The notes beneath the pieces were generated by a model that saw only the letters and a list, made by a program, of their open reading frames with translations, was not told where the DNA came from and ran no database searches. The position numbers and the translations under genes are program-made. A stretch of DNA of 34,149 nucleotides. Origin: an uncultured Clostridia bacterium (GTDB lineage Bacteria > Bacillota > Clostridia > Christensenellales > UBA1242). Numbering within the stretch: the stretch's first letter is position 1; the number at the start of each line of letters is the position of its first letter. Of this stretch, positions 17,566 through 24,330 are shown one piece after another. The DNA lies in contig CAKNIB010000003.1 in the NCBI GenBank assembly GCA_930979925.1, forward strand, positions 64,031 through 98,179, read 5' to 3'.

Positions 17566-17670
17566 TCGGCGAAAATGGCATTGTTGCTTGTTTTCGCTTT
17601 TTTTAAAAGCGAAAAGCTACGCCCTAACATTTGTTTTCGCCTCTCGCGCCAAACGCAAATGTTTTTTGGG

Positions 17671-17696
17671 TACCCATAAAATCGAATGATTTTATG
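17671..17696 (+). repeat. Palindromic AAAATC/GATTTT hairpin element
   Basis: CATAAAATC (17675-17683), loop GAAT, GATTTTATG (17688-17696), preceded by TTGGGTACCC. The hairpin at 17516-17541 is preceded by TTGGGTTCCC and has the same AAAATC-N4-GATTTT core, so the two appear to be copies of one short repeat. Confidence 0.5.
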
Positions 17697-17959
17697 AGAG
17701 AAGGAGCAAACGAGCGATAATGGTGATTTTGCGTTTATCAAAACACCCTGAGCGTAGTTTGTGACGCTGGCGCGACTTACATAAGGAAGAAATATATATA
17801 GATTTTCAGCGGATTATTTTTGTCTGAATCCTTATTTTTTTATTTTTTCATTCTTCTTTTTAATCTCAGATTTTTTAAATAAAAATAATAAAGAAGAGTT
17901 GTATGGCGTTAGTAAGTTGTCAATAAAAAGTTAACCCCAACTTCTCTCTTTATTTCAAA

Positions 17960-17988
17960 TTGACAATATAAAGTTTTTTTGATATATT
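17960..17988 (+). promoter_or_regulatory. Promoter of the first GNAT gene
   Basis: TTGACA (17960-17965), 17-bp spacer, TATATT (17983-17988). An inverted repeat TTGTCAAT/ATTGACAA (17919-17926, 17959-17966) ends on the -35 box and could be an operator. Confidence 0.7.
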
Positions 17989-18005
17989 ATTTTTAGGAGT
18001 TAAAA

Positions 18006-18494
18006 GTGAAATTTGTTTGGGAAGAATATGAGATAAAAAAACATAAAGAATTAGACAGGTGGAAAGATAAGGATTTCAGTGATAATAGTGAAGTTATAAA
18101 CAAATACGCAATGTTTAATGAACCTTTGTCAAATTCTTATGATTATTACTATAATCAACAAAAGACCAAAGATGTCAGAATCTTAATTGTTAAAGCAAAA
18201 TCAAAATATATTGCTTTTGTCATTTGTTGTTTTTTTCAAGAAGATGGCAAAAATGTTTTAGGGATAAATCCTATTGTTGTAAATCCCCAATTGTTAAATA
18301 AAGGTTATGGTCATAAAATATTAAATGAACTTCTAAACCACACAAAAGAAATTACTGGTTGGGATATAGATAAATATTATGCAGGAATAGACATTGGCAA
18401 TACAGCAAGTAAAAAATTATTTGCTAGTTTTGGTTTTAAACTTAAAAAATTGGACGAAGATGAGAAGTTTGGTTATTACTATTTAGAAAAATAA
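18006..18494 (+). CDS. GNAT-family N-acetyltransferase
   Basis: A 162-residue protein likely to transfer an acetyl group from acetyl-CoA to an amine; the substrate is unknown. The acetyl-CoA-binding motif A is seen as INPIVVNPQLLNKGYGHKIL (about 95-114), with the Q/R-x-x-G-x-G-like core NKGYGHK. The second motif is ACTYPE-like GNTASKKLFASFGFKL (about 131-146), the usual end of the fold. The start is GTG at 18006, preceded by TTAGGAG. AT-rich codon use (AAA, ATA, TTA) contrasts with the housekeeping genes to the left, suggesting recent gain. It lies in the accessory stretch after tRNA-Leu, next to a second unrelated GNAT. Confidence 0.82.
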   Translation: MKFVWEEYEIKKHKELDRWKDKDFSDNSEVINKYAMFNEPLSNSYDYYYNQQKTKDVRILIVKAKSKYIAFVICCFFQEDGKNVLGINPIVVNPQLLNKGYGHKILNELLNHTKEITGWDIDKYYAGIDIGNTASKKLFASFGFKLKKLDEDEKFGYYYLEK

Positions 18495-18546
18495 ATACAC
18501 TCTATTGCAACCTTATAACAATCCGCTAAAATTTTTCTCTTATGAT

Positions 18547-18574
18547 TTGAAAAATGAAAGTTTTATGTTATTAT
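18547..18574 (+). promoter_or_regulatory. Promoter of the second GNAT gene
   Basis: TTGAAA (18547-18552), 16-bp spacer, TATTAT (18569-18574), followed by ribosome binding site AGGAGA. Confidence 0.55.
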
Positions 18575-18595
18575 TGTTATATATAGGAGACATTT

Positions 18596-19126
18596 ATGAA
18601 ATATCAATTACGAGAATTACGCACATGGATGATTGATGAAGATTGTGGAGTTTATGAAATGTTACAAGAAATTCCAGCAGTTGATGAATTTGAACAACAT
18701 AATGAGTATAACGGCTTGTCTAAACAACAAGTTAAAGAAAAAATAGCAGCAAGAATGAGATATGCCTACGGATTCAATAATAGCGAAGATAATCCTAAAT
18801 GTGAAAATTTTATTCTTTTTGCCGACAACAAACCAGTTGTTATAGGTGGATTTATGCTTGAAATGACTGATTTTTGGAAAAAGCATCGAGGACATATCTG
18901 GTATAAAACAAGACCAAGTGAAAGAAAAAAAGGATATTGTTCACAATTTACAAAAATGATTTGTGAAAGAGCAAAAGAATTTGGAATGAAAGAAGTAATT
19001 TCACAATGTGATGTAAACAATATCGGTTCAAATAAAGTTTTATTAAATAATGGCTTTGAAATATATGAAAATCCATTATGTTTAGATTGGGATGACACAA
19101 ATTTTTACAAAAACAGTTTGTTTTAA
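18596..19126 (+). CDS. GNAT-family N-acetyltransferase
   Basis: A 176-residue protein. Motif A is WYKTRPSERKKGYCSQFTKM (about 101-120), where R-P-S-E-R-K-K-G-Y fits the acetyl-CoA phosphate-binding loop of GNAT enzymes that act on small molecules. It is followed by SQCDVNNIGSNKVLLNNGFE (about 139-158), matching the N-x-x-S-x-x-x-x-x-x-x-G-F signature. The ribosome binding site is AGGAGA, 8 bases before the ATG. It is AT-rich like its neighbours. The similarity to the preceding GNAT is only at fold level, so this is not a tandem duplication. Substrate unknown. Confidence 0.85.
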   Translation: MKYQLRELRTWMIDEDCGVYEMLQEIPAVDEFEQHNEYNGLSKQQVKEKIAARMRYAYGFNNSEDNPKCENFILFADNKPVVIGGFMLEMTDFWKKHRGHIWYKTRPSERKKGYCSQFTKMICERAKEFGMKEVISQCDVNNIGSNKVLLNNGFEIYENPLCLDWDDTNFYKNSLF

Positions 19127-19259
19127 TTTTATTTTCATCACACATAACCACACCAATTTGGACTTGTAGTTGGTTCTGATACTTTATCACTTGTCTGTAC
19201 TCTTATTTTTATTTTTTCGCTTTTCGTTCTTCTTTTAATGTAAGGCTTTCGAAAAAAAG

Positions 19260-19288
19260 TTGCCGTTTAAATTTTCTTATGATATAAT
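19260..19288 (+). promoter_or_regulatory. Promoter of the zincin-like gene
   Basis: TTGCCG (19260-19265), 17-bp spacer, TATAAT (19283-19288). The leader to the ATG is about 90 nt. Confidence 0.55.
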
Positions 19289-19383
19289 TAAATCAGGTGC
19301 AAAATATAAAGGACGGTATTTTACTTAATTACATAAAAATGATTTAATTTTTTACAAAAATAACAATAATTAGAGGTTTTAAA

Positions 19384-20067
19384 ATGCAGTTTGAAAGCGA
19401 AAGGGCAATTTTTAAATTTGAAGAAAGTGATAGTGATTTAATTCAACTACTTGCGGATTATTTGGATAGTCACGTTGACAATATCTACAAGTTTTTTGAA
19501 GTTAATATGCCAAAAGAGAAACTAGTGGTCAACATTATTCCGACAAAAGAAGAATTTGATGTTTTATCAAGGCAGGCTTGGGGACAATCTGAAAAATGGA
19601 TGATAGGTTTTTATAAAAACAACGAAATAATCTATCTTTCATTACATGACTTTAAAAATACCGAGCACAGAGCTAAATATTTAGCACCCAAAGAGGCTTT
19701 GGAGTATTATAAAAAGACAATTGTGCATGAGTATGTCCATTATGTAAATGACATTTTTAAGAAGGTCAATAATTGTGGTTATACAGAAAAATGTTTAAGC
19801 GATGGAATTGCCACATATCTAAGCGGTCAACACGAAAACGAAGATTTGCCTTTTGATTTTACATGTGAAGATTTAATAACGAGAGGTGATATGTACTCTG
19901 GCTATTATCTAGTTACCAAATATTTTGTTGAAAATTATGACAAAGCTTTTGTTTTAGATATTTTTAAAAGTAATCGTCGTTCTAGGGAGCTTTTAAAAGA
20001 TGAGCTTTTTGACAAAGCCAAAAAGTTTTATCAAAACGCGAAACATGAAAATAATCAATTAATTTGA
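19384..20067 (+). CDS. Zincin-like putative metallopeptidase (HEYVH)
   Basis: A 227-residue protein with HEYVH at 115-119, the HExxH zinc site of zincin peptidases, inside a helix (YYKKTIVHEYVHYVNDIF). The usual third ligand region of gluzincins is E-G-x-A-x-Y; here it is SDGIATYLSG with Asp140-Gly141, about 20 residues after the second His. An Asp as third ligand is seen in some zincins but is unusual with this context. There is no signal peptide, so it should be cytoplasmic. I do not recognise the exact family. It sits between two acetyltransferase genes, and its stop overlaps a TTGACA sequence (20064-20069). Confidence 0.7.
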   Translation: MQFESERAIFKFEESDSDLIQLLADYLDSHVDNIYKFFEVNMPKEKLVVNIIPTKEEFDVLSRQAWGQSEKWMIGFYKNNEIIYLSLHDFKNTEHRAKYLAPKEALEYYKKTIVHEYVHYVNDIFKKVNNCGYTEKCLSDGIATYLSGQHENEDLPFDFTCEDLITRGDMYSGYYLVTKYFVENYDKAFVLDIFKSNRRSRELLKDELFDKAKKFYQNAKHENNQLI

Positions 20068-20128
20068 CATACAAAACAGTTTGTAATATTTCATATTTAT
20101 AGTATATTGTATATCAAAAGGAACTTTT

Positions 20129-20764
20129 ATGAGAGAAATTGATTTGGAAACATGGAAGCGCAAGGATATTTTTAATTTGTACTATCAATTTGATATCCCG
20201 CAAATTTCGCTTTGTACACCTTTAGAGGTAACTAAGGTTTACGAATTTGCAAAGTCGAAAGGTTTGTCTTTCTACTATTGCCTTTGTCACATCTTTTGCA
20301 GTGCACTTTTAAAATTTGAAGAATTTATGATACGCTCCATCAAAGGTAAAATTGTTGTTGAAGATGGAGAATTTGTCAATATTTGCGCAAACAAACAAGG
20401 TGAGGAAATTTTTAAAATTATAACTGGCAGATATTACCCTAGTATTGAAAAATTTTGTGAAGAGACTAAAGCAAAATTACAAGCTCAAACAACATTTACC
20501 GAGCCTTTGCCTGCTGATGCAAGAAGAAGTCAAGTTATTGCTTATTTTTCTTGTACTCCTTGGTTTGAGTTTACACATATAACACATCCGCAGGATGTTC
20601 AGCGAAACTCTTTTGTGCCACATATTAGCTTTGATAAAATAAAAGTCAACGAAAAAGGTGAGCGCTTTGTCAATGTTTCTCTTCAAGTAAATCATGCTGC
20701 GGTCGACGGCTTTCTTATTGCCAAATTGCTTGATGAAGTTAAATTGATAATAAACCAATTATAA
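20129..20764 (+). CDS. Chloramphenicol-acetyltransferase-like protein
   Basis: A 211-residue member of the CAT fold family, close to the usual ~215 residues. The catalytic motif HxxxDG is present as NHAAVDG, with His189 and Asp193, at the same place as His195/Asp199 in classical CAT enzymes. The N terminus (REIDLETWKRKDIFNLYYQF) also matches the family opening. True CAT enzymes normally have HHAVCDG and a conserved C-terminal pattern; here Asn replaces the first His and the middle part is divergent (ITHPQDVQRNSFVPHISFDK). Acetylation of another substrate, rather than chloramphenicol resistance, is therefore quite possible. It probably has its own promoter in the 60 bp upstream and is followed by a strong hairpin. 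Confidence 0.85.
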   Translation: MREIDLETWKRKDIFNLYYQFDIPQISLCTPLEVTKVYEFAKSKGLSFYYCLCHIFCSALLKFEEFMIRSIKGKIVVEDGEFVNICANKQGEEIFKIITGRYYPSIEKFCEETKAKLQAQTTFTEPLPADARRSQVIAYFSCTPWFEFTHITHPQDVQRNSFVPHISFDKIKVNEKGERFVNVSLQVNHAAVDGFLIAKLLDEVKLIINQL

Positions 20765-20771
20765 AACCTAG

Positions 20772-20828
20772 CTTTTCTATTTATTTTTATTATCTTTTAA
20801 AATAAAAATTATAGAAAAGTTATTTTTT
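20772..20828 (+). terminator. Terminator after the CAT-like gene
   Basis: CTTTTCTAT (20772-20780) pairs with ATAGAAAAG (20811-20819). The inner bases also pair as ATTTTTATT-type arms, and T-rich sequence follows (TTATTTTTTC). Confidence 0.65.
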
Positions 20829-20883
20829 CAAATCATTTGTGTTTTTTGTCTATTTATGTTATTCTTTTTGAAAGAGGGCTATT

Positions 20884-22026
20884 ATGGAAAGTTACTTAAA
20901 AAAGATAAATGACAAAGTTAAAGCAAAGCACACACAGCAAGAAGCTGAAAAAATTAAAAAAAGATATCTTATTGCTGGCGGAACAACTCTTGGACTTGGT
21001 CTTGCCGGTTTTGTAAGTGCCTTTATCACTTTTATGGTATTGTTTTTAGTCTATGAAACGGATGAGGCGATGATTGCCTGGTTTGTTGCAATACCATTTA
21101 TACTTATGATTGTTGCTGGCTCAGTTGTCACTCGTATTGGTGATATGCTTTTGCGAGACGACAAGATAATGGAAGTTGAAAAAGAGAAAAAAGAGGTAAA
21201 ACAGGCTATAAAAAACAAAAAATTCGAGAAAAAACTTGATAAACTTGATAAAAGTCCAATAATTGGAGCAATAGTTGGTGATGTTGCCGGCTCTGTGTAT
21301 GAATTTAACAATGCAAGAACAAAACAATTCCCTCTTTTTGAAGATGACTGCAAGTTTACCGACGACACCGTTATGACACTGGCTGTATACCAAGCATTAA
21401 AAGATTGCAAAGGCGACTATACATATTTATCCCAAAAGACAATCGAATGTATGCAAAGAATAGGACGACAGTACAAACATAGTGGCTACGGCTCAAGCTT
21501 TTATCACTGGATATTTAGTGATGACCCTAAAGCCTATCAAAGTTATGGCAATGGTGCGGCAATGAGAGTAAGCGCAGTAGCTCTATTTGCAAAATCAATA
21601 GAGGAGGTAAAAGAACTTTCGCGCAAGGTTACCGAAGTAAGCCATGACCATCCAGAAGGCTTAAAAGGAGCAGAGGCTACAGCATGTGCAATCTTTCTTG
21701 CGCGCAAAGGCAAGAAAAAAGAAGAGATAAAAAGCTTTATAGAAGAAAACTATTACAAACTAGATTATGATTACCAAAATTTAGTTGATACATATACCTT
21801 TAATGAAACTTGCCAAGAGACAGTCCCGCAAGCCATATATTGCTTTTTGATTTCAAAGGACTTTGAAGACTGCCTCCGAACAACTATCTCTATAGGAGGA
21901 GATAGCGACACCTTAGCCGCCATATCTTGTGCCATCGCTGGTGCATACTACGGCGTGCCAAAGAAAATGGAGGATAGGGCGATATCCTTCCTTGACCAAA
22001 CACTAAAAGATATTTTATTAAATTAA
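20884..22026 (+). CDS. Membrane-anchored ADP-ribosylglycohydrolase-family protein
   Basis: A 380-residue protein in two parts. Residues about 29-57 and 62-84 are two membrane helices, followed by a very charged, Lys/Glu-rich coiled-coil-like linker (about 95-123). From about 126 there is an ADP-ribosylglycohydrolase domain (DraG/ARH type): GAIVGDVAGSVYEF at its start, FTDDTVMT (about 158-165) and IGGDSDTLAA (about 337-346), which hold the metal-binding acidic residues of the family. The family removes ADP-ribose from arginine or other groups on proteins or small molecules. Domain length is normal (about 250). The membrane anchor suggests action at the inner face of the membrane. No partner ADP-ribosyltransferase is visible in this window. 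Confidence 0.88.
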   Translation: MESYLKKINDKVKAKHTQQEAEKIKKRYLIAGGTTLGLGLAGFVSAFITFMVLFLVYETDEAMIAWFVAIPFILMIVAGSVVTRIGDMLLRDDKIMEVEKEKKEVKQAIKNKKFEKKLDKLDKSPIIGAIVGDVAGSVYEFNNARTKQFPLFEDDCKFTDDTVMTLAVYQALKDCKGDYTYLSQKTIECMQRIGRQYKHSGYGSSFYHWIFSDDPKAYQSYGNGAAMRVSAVALFAKSIEEVKELSRKVTEVSHDHPEGLKGAEATACAIFLARKGKKKEEIKSFIEENYYKLDYDYQNLVDTYTFNETCQETVPQAIYCFLISKDFEDCLRTTISIGGDSDTLAAISCAIAGAYYGVPKKMEDRAISFLDQTLKDILLN

Positions 22027-22052
22027 TCTTTACAAATATGTATTAATTTATC

Positions 22053-22095
22053 AAAATGCGCTCTAAATAAATACGCTTTGGAGCGCATTTTTTAT
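22053..22095 (+). terminator. Terminator after the ADP-ribosylglycohydrolase gene
   Basis: AAAATGCGCTC (22053-22063) is perfectly complementary to GAGCGCATTTT (22081-22091) and ends in a T run. Confidence 0.8.
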
Positions 22096-22129
22096 TGCCT
22101 GCGAAAAAAGGGAAAAATTGTAAATTTAT

Positions 22130-22171
22130 TTTTGTAAAATATTTTACAAAATTTTACAAATGTGCTATATT
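22130..22171 (+). promoter_or_regulatory. Operator-like palindrome overlapping the promoter of the Spo0A-C gene
   Basis: TTTTGTAAAAT (22130-22140) joined to ATTTTACAAAA (22141-22151) is a perfect 22-bp palindrome. The half-site ATTTTACAAA repeats in tandem at 22141-22150 and 22151-22160, and a looser TTGTAAATTT lies just upstream (about 22119). The likely promoter is TTTACA (22143-22148), 17 bp, TATATT (22166-22171), so the operator covers the -35 box. Self-regulation by the encoded protein is inference; the site does not match the classic 0A box TGTCGAA. Confidence 0.55.
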
Positions 22172-22191
22172 ACTATACATGGAGGCTGGTT

Positions 22192-22587
22192 ATGGAGGAC
22201 GACAAGGACATTGAAGAGACGATAACCGAAGTTTTAATGGAATTAAAATTAAAGCCTGACATTTCGGGATTTGACTATTTAAGAGAGGCGATAAAACTTT
22301 GTTTAAAAGATAGAGGCCTGCAATGTGAGATAACAACCAAGTTATATCCTTTGATGGCGAAAAAGTTTAACGTTAACGTAAAAATGATAGAGAGAAATAT
22401 TAGATTTGCCATAGAATACGCATTTGGGAATAAAGGTTTGCTGGGAGTAAATCAAATTTATGGAGCGCTTATTTACACAAATGATTATCGGTTTTCTAAT
22501 AGCGAGCTCATTGCAATTTTAACAGAGAAGATAAGAATAGATTTGAAGGTAAAATCAAAATTAAAAAATAAAGCGCAAAATTGTTAG
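22192..22587 (+). CDS. Stand-alone Spo0A C-terminal-type DNA-binding protein
   Basis: A 131-residue protein resembling only the effector domain of Spo0A, the master regulator of sporulation: DISGFDYLREAIKLCLKD, followed by LYPLMAKKFNVNVKMIERNI and RFAIEYAF, which matches the pattern YP-x-x-A-x-x-F-x-V-T-x-x-x-V-E-R-x-I-R of the family. The phosphorylated receiver domain is absent, since only about 20 residues precede the domain. I start it at ATG 22192, with GGAGG at 22181-22185; an in-frame TTG-type start at 22162 would overlap the promoter. It probably acts as a DNA-binding regulator without phosphorelay control. The repeated half-sites directly upstream may be its target. Confidence 0.8.
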   Translation: MEDDKDIEETITEVLMELKLKPDISGFDYLREAIKLCLKDRGLQCEITTKLYPLMAKKFNVNVKMIERNIRFAIEYAFGNKGLLGVNQIYGALIYTNDYRFSNSELIAILTEKIRIDLKVKSKLKNKAQNC

Positions 22588-22607
22588 CCTATTTCAAGGC
22601 TTTTTTT
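22586..22607 (+). terminator. Short terminator after the Spo0A-C gene
   Basis: AGCCT (22586-22590) and AGGCT (22597-22601), loop ATTTCA, followed by T7. The stem begins inside the stop codon region. Confidence 0.6.
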
Positions 22608-22697
22608 ATTTATGCGACTTTTTAAAAACTTTTTATTTAAAATGTTTTTAATTTTAAAATAATTAATTAAAATTTTTTACTATTTTATTGATAACAT

Positions 22698-22726
22698 TTG
22701 ATTAAATTTAATTATTGTGGTACAAT
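22698..22726 (+). promoter_or_regulatory. Promoter of the SecB-like gene
   Basis: TTGATT (22698-22703), 17-bp spacer, TACAAT (22721-22726). Confidence 0.65.
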
Positions 22727-22785
22727 ACTACTTGTAAGATTTATAGTTTTACAATAAAATTTTGCTTGAAAAAAGGAGAAAAAAT

Positions 22786-23181
22786 ATGGCAAACGTAATT
22801 AGAAATATGAATTTTAAACCAATAATTGAAAAACTTGAGTATGAAAGACTTGCAGAGCCACAACCAAGCACAACTATCAATATGCGTGTTTGGGATGAAA
22901 TGAAGGTAGAACGCCTTCGCTCTGACGCTGTTAAGGTTATTTTAAAGCGTAACGTACAACCAGAGCCTGCTTGCATTTTTTCAATCGCACTATCAATGGG
23001 CGTTGAAGTAATTATCAATACAGCTGAGTATGAGGGCATTGAAGACCCAGTAGAGTTCTTTAAAACTAGCCCTGTTGCAAGGGTACTTGCAAGCAACATC
23101 GCAACAGTACTTGCAGGCTTAACTGTACACTCTCAAATTGGTCCAATGATAACAGCGCCAGTTGTACAATTCCCACAATAA
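22786..23181 (+). CDS. Small protein, possibly SecB-like fold; function unknown
   Basis: A 131-residue protein starting at ATG 22786 behind AAAAGGAGAA; an earlier in-frame start would remove that ribosome binding site. It has no membrane segment. The order of strands and the ending IATVLAGLTVHSQIGPMITAPVVQF recall the C-terminal part of SecB-family chaperones (two helices, then a P-V-x-F end). This resemblance is weak and from memory of the family only. The gene is 12 bp before the nitroreductase gene and has a good promoter, so it probably leads an operon with it and the small membrane protein that follows. Confidence 0.55.
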   Translation: MANVIRNMNFKPIIEKLEYERLAEPQPSTTINMRVWDEMKVERLRSDAVKVILKRNVQPEPACIFSIALSMGVEVIINTAEYEGIEDPVEFFKTSPVARVLASNIATVLAGLTVHSQIGPMITAPVVQFPQ

Positions 23182-23193
23182 AAAAGGAAGGAT

Positions 23194-23865
23194 ATGGATT
23201 TAATTGAGGCAATTAAGGCTCGTCACTCCGTTCGAAAATATACGGACAGGGCAATAGATGACGAGACGGCACTAAAGCTCATAGCGTTTATTGAGGAGTG
23301 CAACAAAGAAAGCGGACTTAAAATGCAACTTGTCCTAAATGATAAAGACGCGTTTAAGGGCCTGCTTGCACATTATGGTAAATTTGAAGGAGTAAGTAGC
23401 TATATTGCTCTTATTGGTAAGACTACTGCCGACCTTGAAGAGAAGGCAGGATATTACGGAGAAAAATGCGTCTTGCAAGCGCAAATTTTAGGGCTTAACA
23501 GCTGCTGGATAGCGCTTACTTTTAACAAGCGCAAAGTTATAAAGAAGTGCAAGATTTTAAAGGGCGAAAAACTTGTTTGCATTATAAGTCTTGGCTATGG
23601 TCAAACGAACGGTTATCCTCATAAAAGCAAGTCACTAGATGAGCTATGCAATTTAAGCGAAGATTGCCCTGACTGGTTTAAGCGAGGAGTGGAGTGCGCA
23701 AGTCTTGCTCCAACCGCGCTAAACAAACAGCGCTTTTACATAATGAGAGAAAAGAATAAGGTTAAACTTATAAACTTAAACGGTCAATATTCTAAAATTG
23801 ACCTCGGTATAGTTCGCTACCACTTTGAAGTGGGCGCGGGCGATAATTTTGAGTGGGATAATTAA
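23194..23865 (+). CDS. Nitroreductase-family flavoprotein
   Basis: A 223-residue protein. The start, LIEAIKARHSVRKYTDRAID, is the typical N terminus of the nitroreductase family, where R-H-S-V-R-K-Y binds the FMN phosphate. The middle GYYGEKCVLQAQILGLNSCW corresponds to the helix and W motif of the family, and IISLGYG with VECASLAPTALNKQRFYI to the FMN-contacting C-terminal part. It would use NAD(P)H to reduce an unknown substrate. No ferredoxin domain is fused. Ribosome binding site AAGGAAGG. Translationally close to the preceding and following genes. Confidence 0.88.
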   Translation: MDLIEAIKARHSVRKYTDRAIDDETALKLIAFIEECNKESGLKMQLVLNDKDAFKGLLAHYGKFEGVSSYIALIGKTTADLEEKAGYYGEKCVLQAQILGLNSCWIALTFNKRKVIKKCKILKGEKLVCIISLGYGQTNGYPHKSKSLDELCNLSEDCPDWFKRGVECASLAPTALNKQRFYIMREKNKVKLINLNGQYSKIDLGIVRYHFEVGAGDNFEWDN

Positions 23866-23881
23866 ACTAGAGAGGTAAATT

Positions 23882-24232
23882 ATGCTTATAGCATTTGGAG
23901 TGATTATAGCGGTTTTTATTATCTTTATTGTGGCTGTCTATTTTATAATGAAAAAGTCCTATAAATTTAATATAGTAGGGCGCGAAGTAGTTGTAAAAAA
24001 TGCAGGCGCATATTTAAAGATATTTGTAGACCAAAAATTAAATAAAAGTTTTTATATGCCAGACCTTATAAAAGGCGAGAGCTTTGCTTTTAACGTTGAT
24101 AACAATGAGTATACTTTAAAATGTCAAAGCAACTCCTTTGGCTCAAAACTGTCACTCCAAATATACAAAGGCGAGGAGCAGGTTGCAGATAATGGCGTGA
24201 CGCTAAAAAAATCTAGCAAAAACATTGATTAA
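23882..24232 (+). CDS. Small single-pass membrane protein, unknown
   Basis: A 116-residue protein with an N-terminal membrane helix (about residues 2-24, LIAFGVIIAVFIIFIVAVYFIM) and a basic anchor KKSYK. The rest is a small hydrophilic, likely beta-rich domain. The ribosome binding site is AGAGAGG. It lies 16 bp after the nitroreductase gene and is followed by a terminator. I do not recognise the family. Confidence 0.7.
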   Translation: MLIAFGVIIAVFIIFIVAVYFIMKKSYKFNIVGREVVVKNAGAYLKIFVDQKLNKSFYMPDLIKGESFAFNVDNNEYTLKCQSNSFGSKLSLQIYKGEEQVADNGVTLKKSSKNID

Positions 24233-24247
24233 TGCTTTAAAATAGAT

Positions 24248-24272
24248 AAAATCGGCACTAAGCTGATTTTTT
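24248..24272 (+). terminator. Terminator upstream of dnaX
   Basis: AAAATCGGC (24248-24256) and GCTGATTTTT (24262-24271), with one G-T pair and a T6 tail. Confidence 0.65.
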
Positions 24273-24274
24273 AT

Positions 24275-24303
24275 TTGCAAAAATGCATCAATAAATGTAT
24301 AAT
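24275..24303 (+). promoter_or_regulatory. Promoter of the dnaX operon
   Basis: TTGCAA (24275-24280), 17-bp spacer, TATAAT (24298-24303). It has the same -35/-10 pair as the tRNA-Leu promoter. Confidence 0.75.
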
Positions 24304-24330
24304 TAGTATAGTAAGTTTTAAGGAGAGCGG

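Noticed and set aside
24233..24330. SRP RNA (scRNA) gene, which precedes dnaX in some Bacilli.
   Set aside because: The interval is under 100 bp, contains a terminator and promoter, and lacks the conserved SRP Alu/S-domain sequences.
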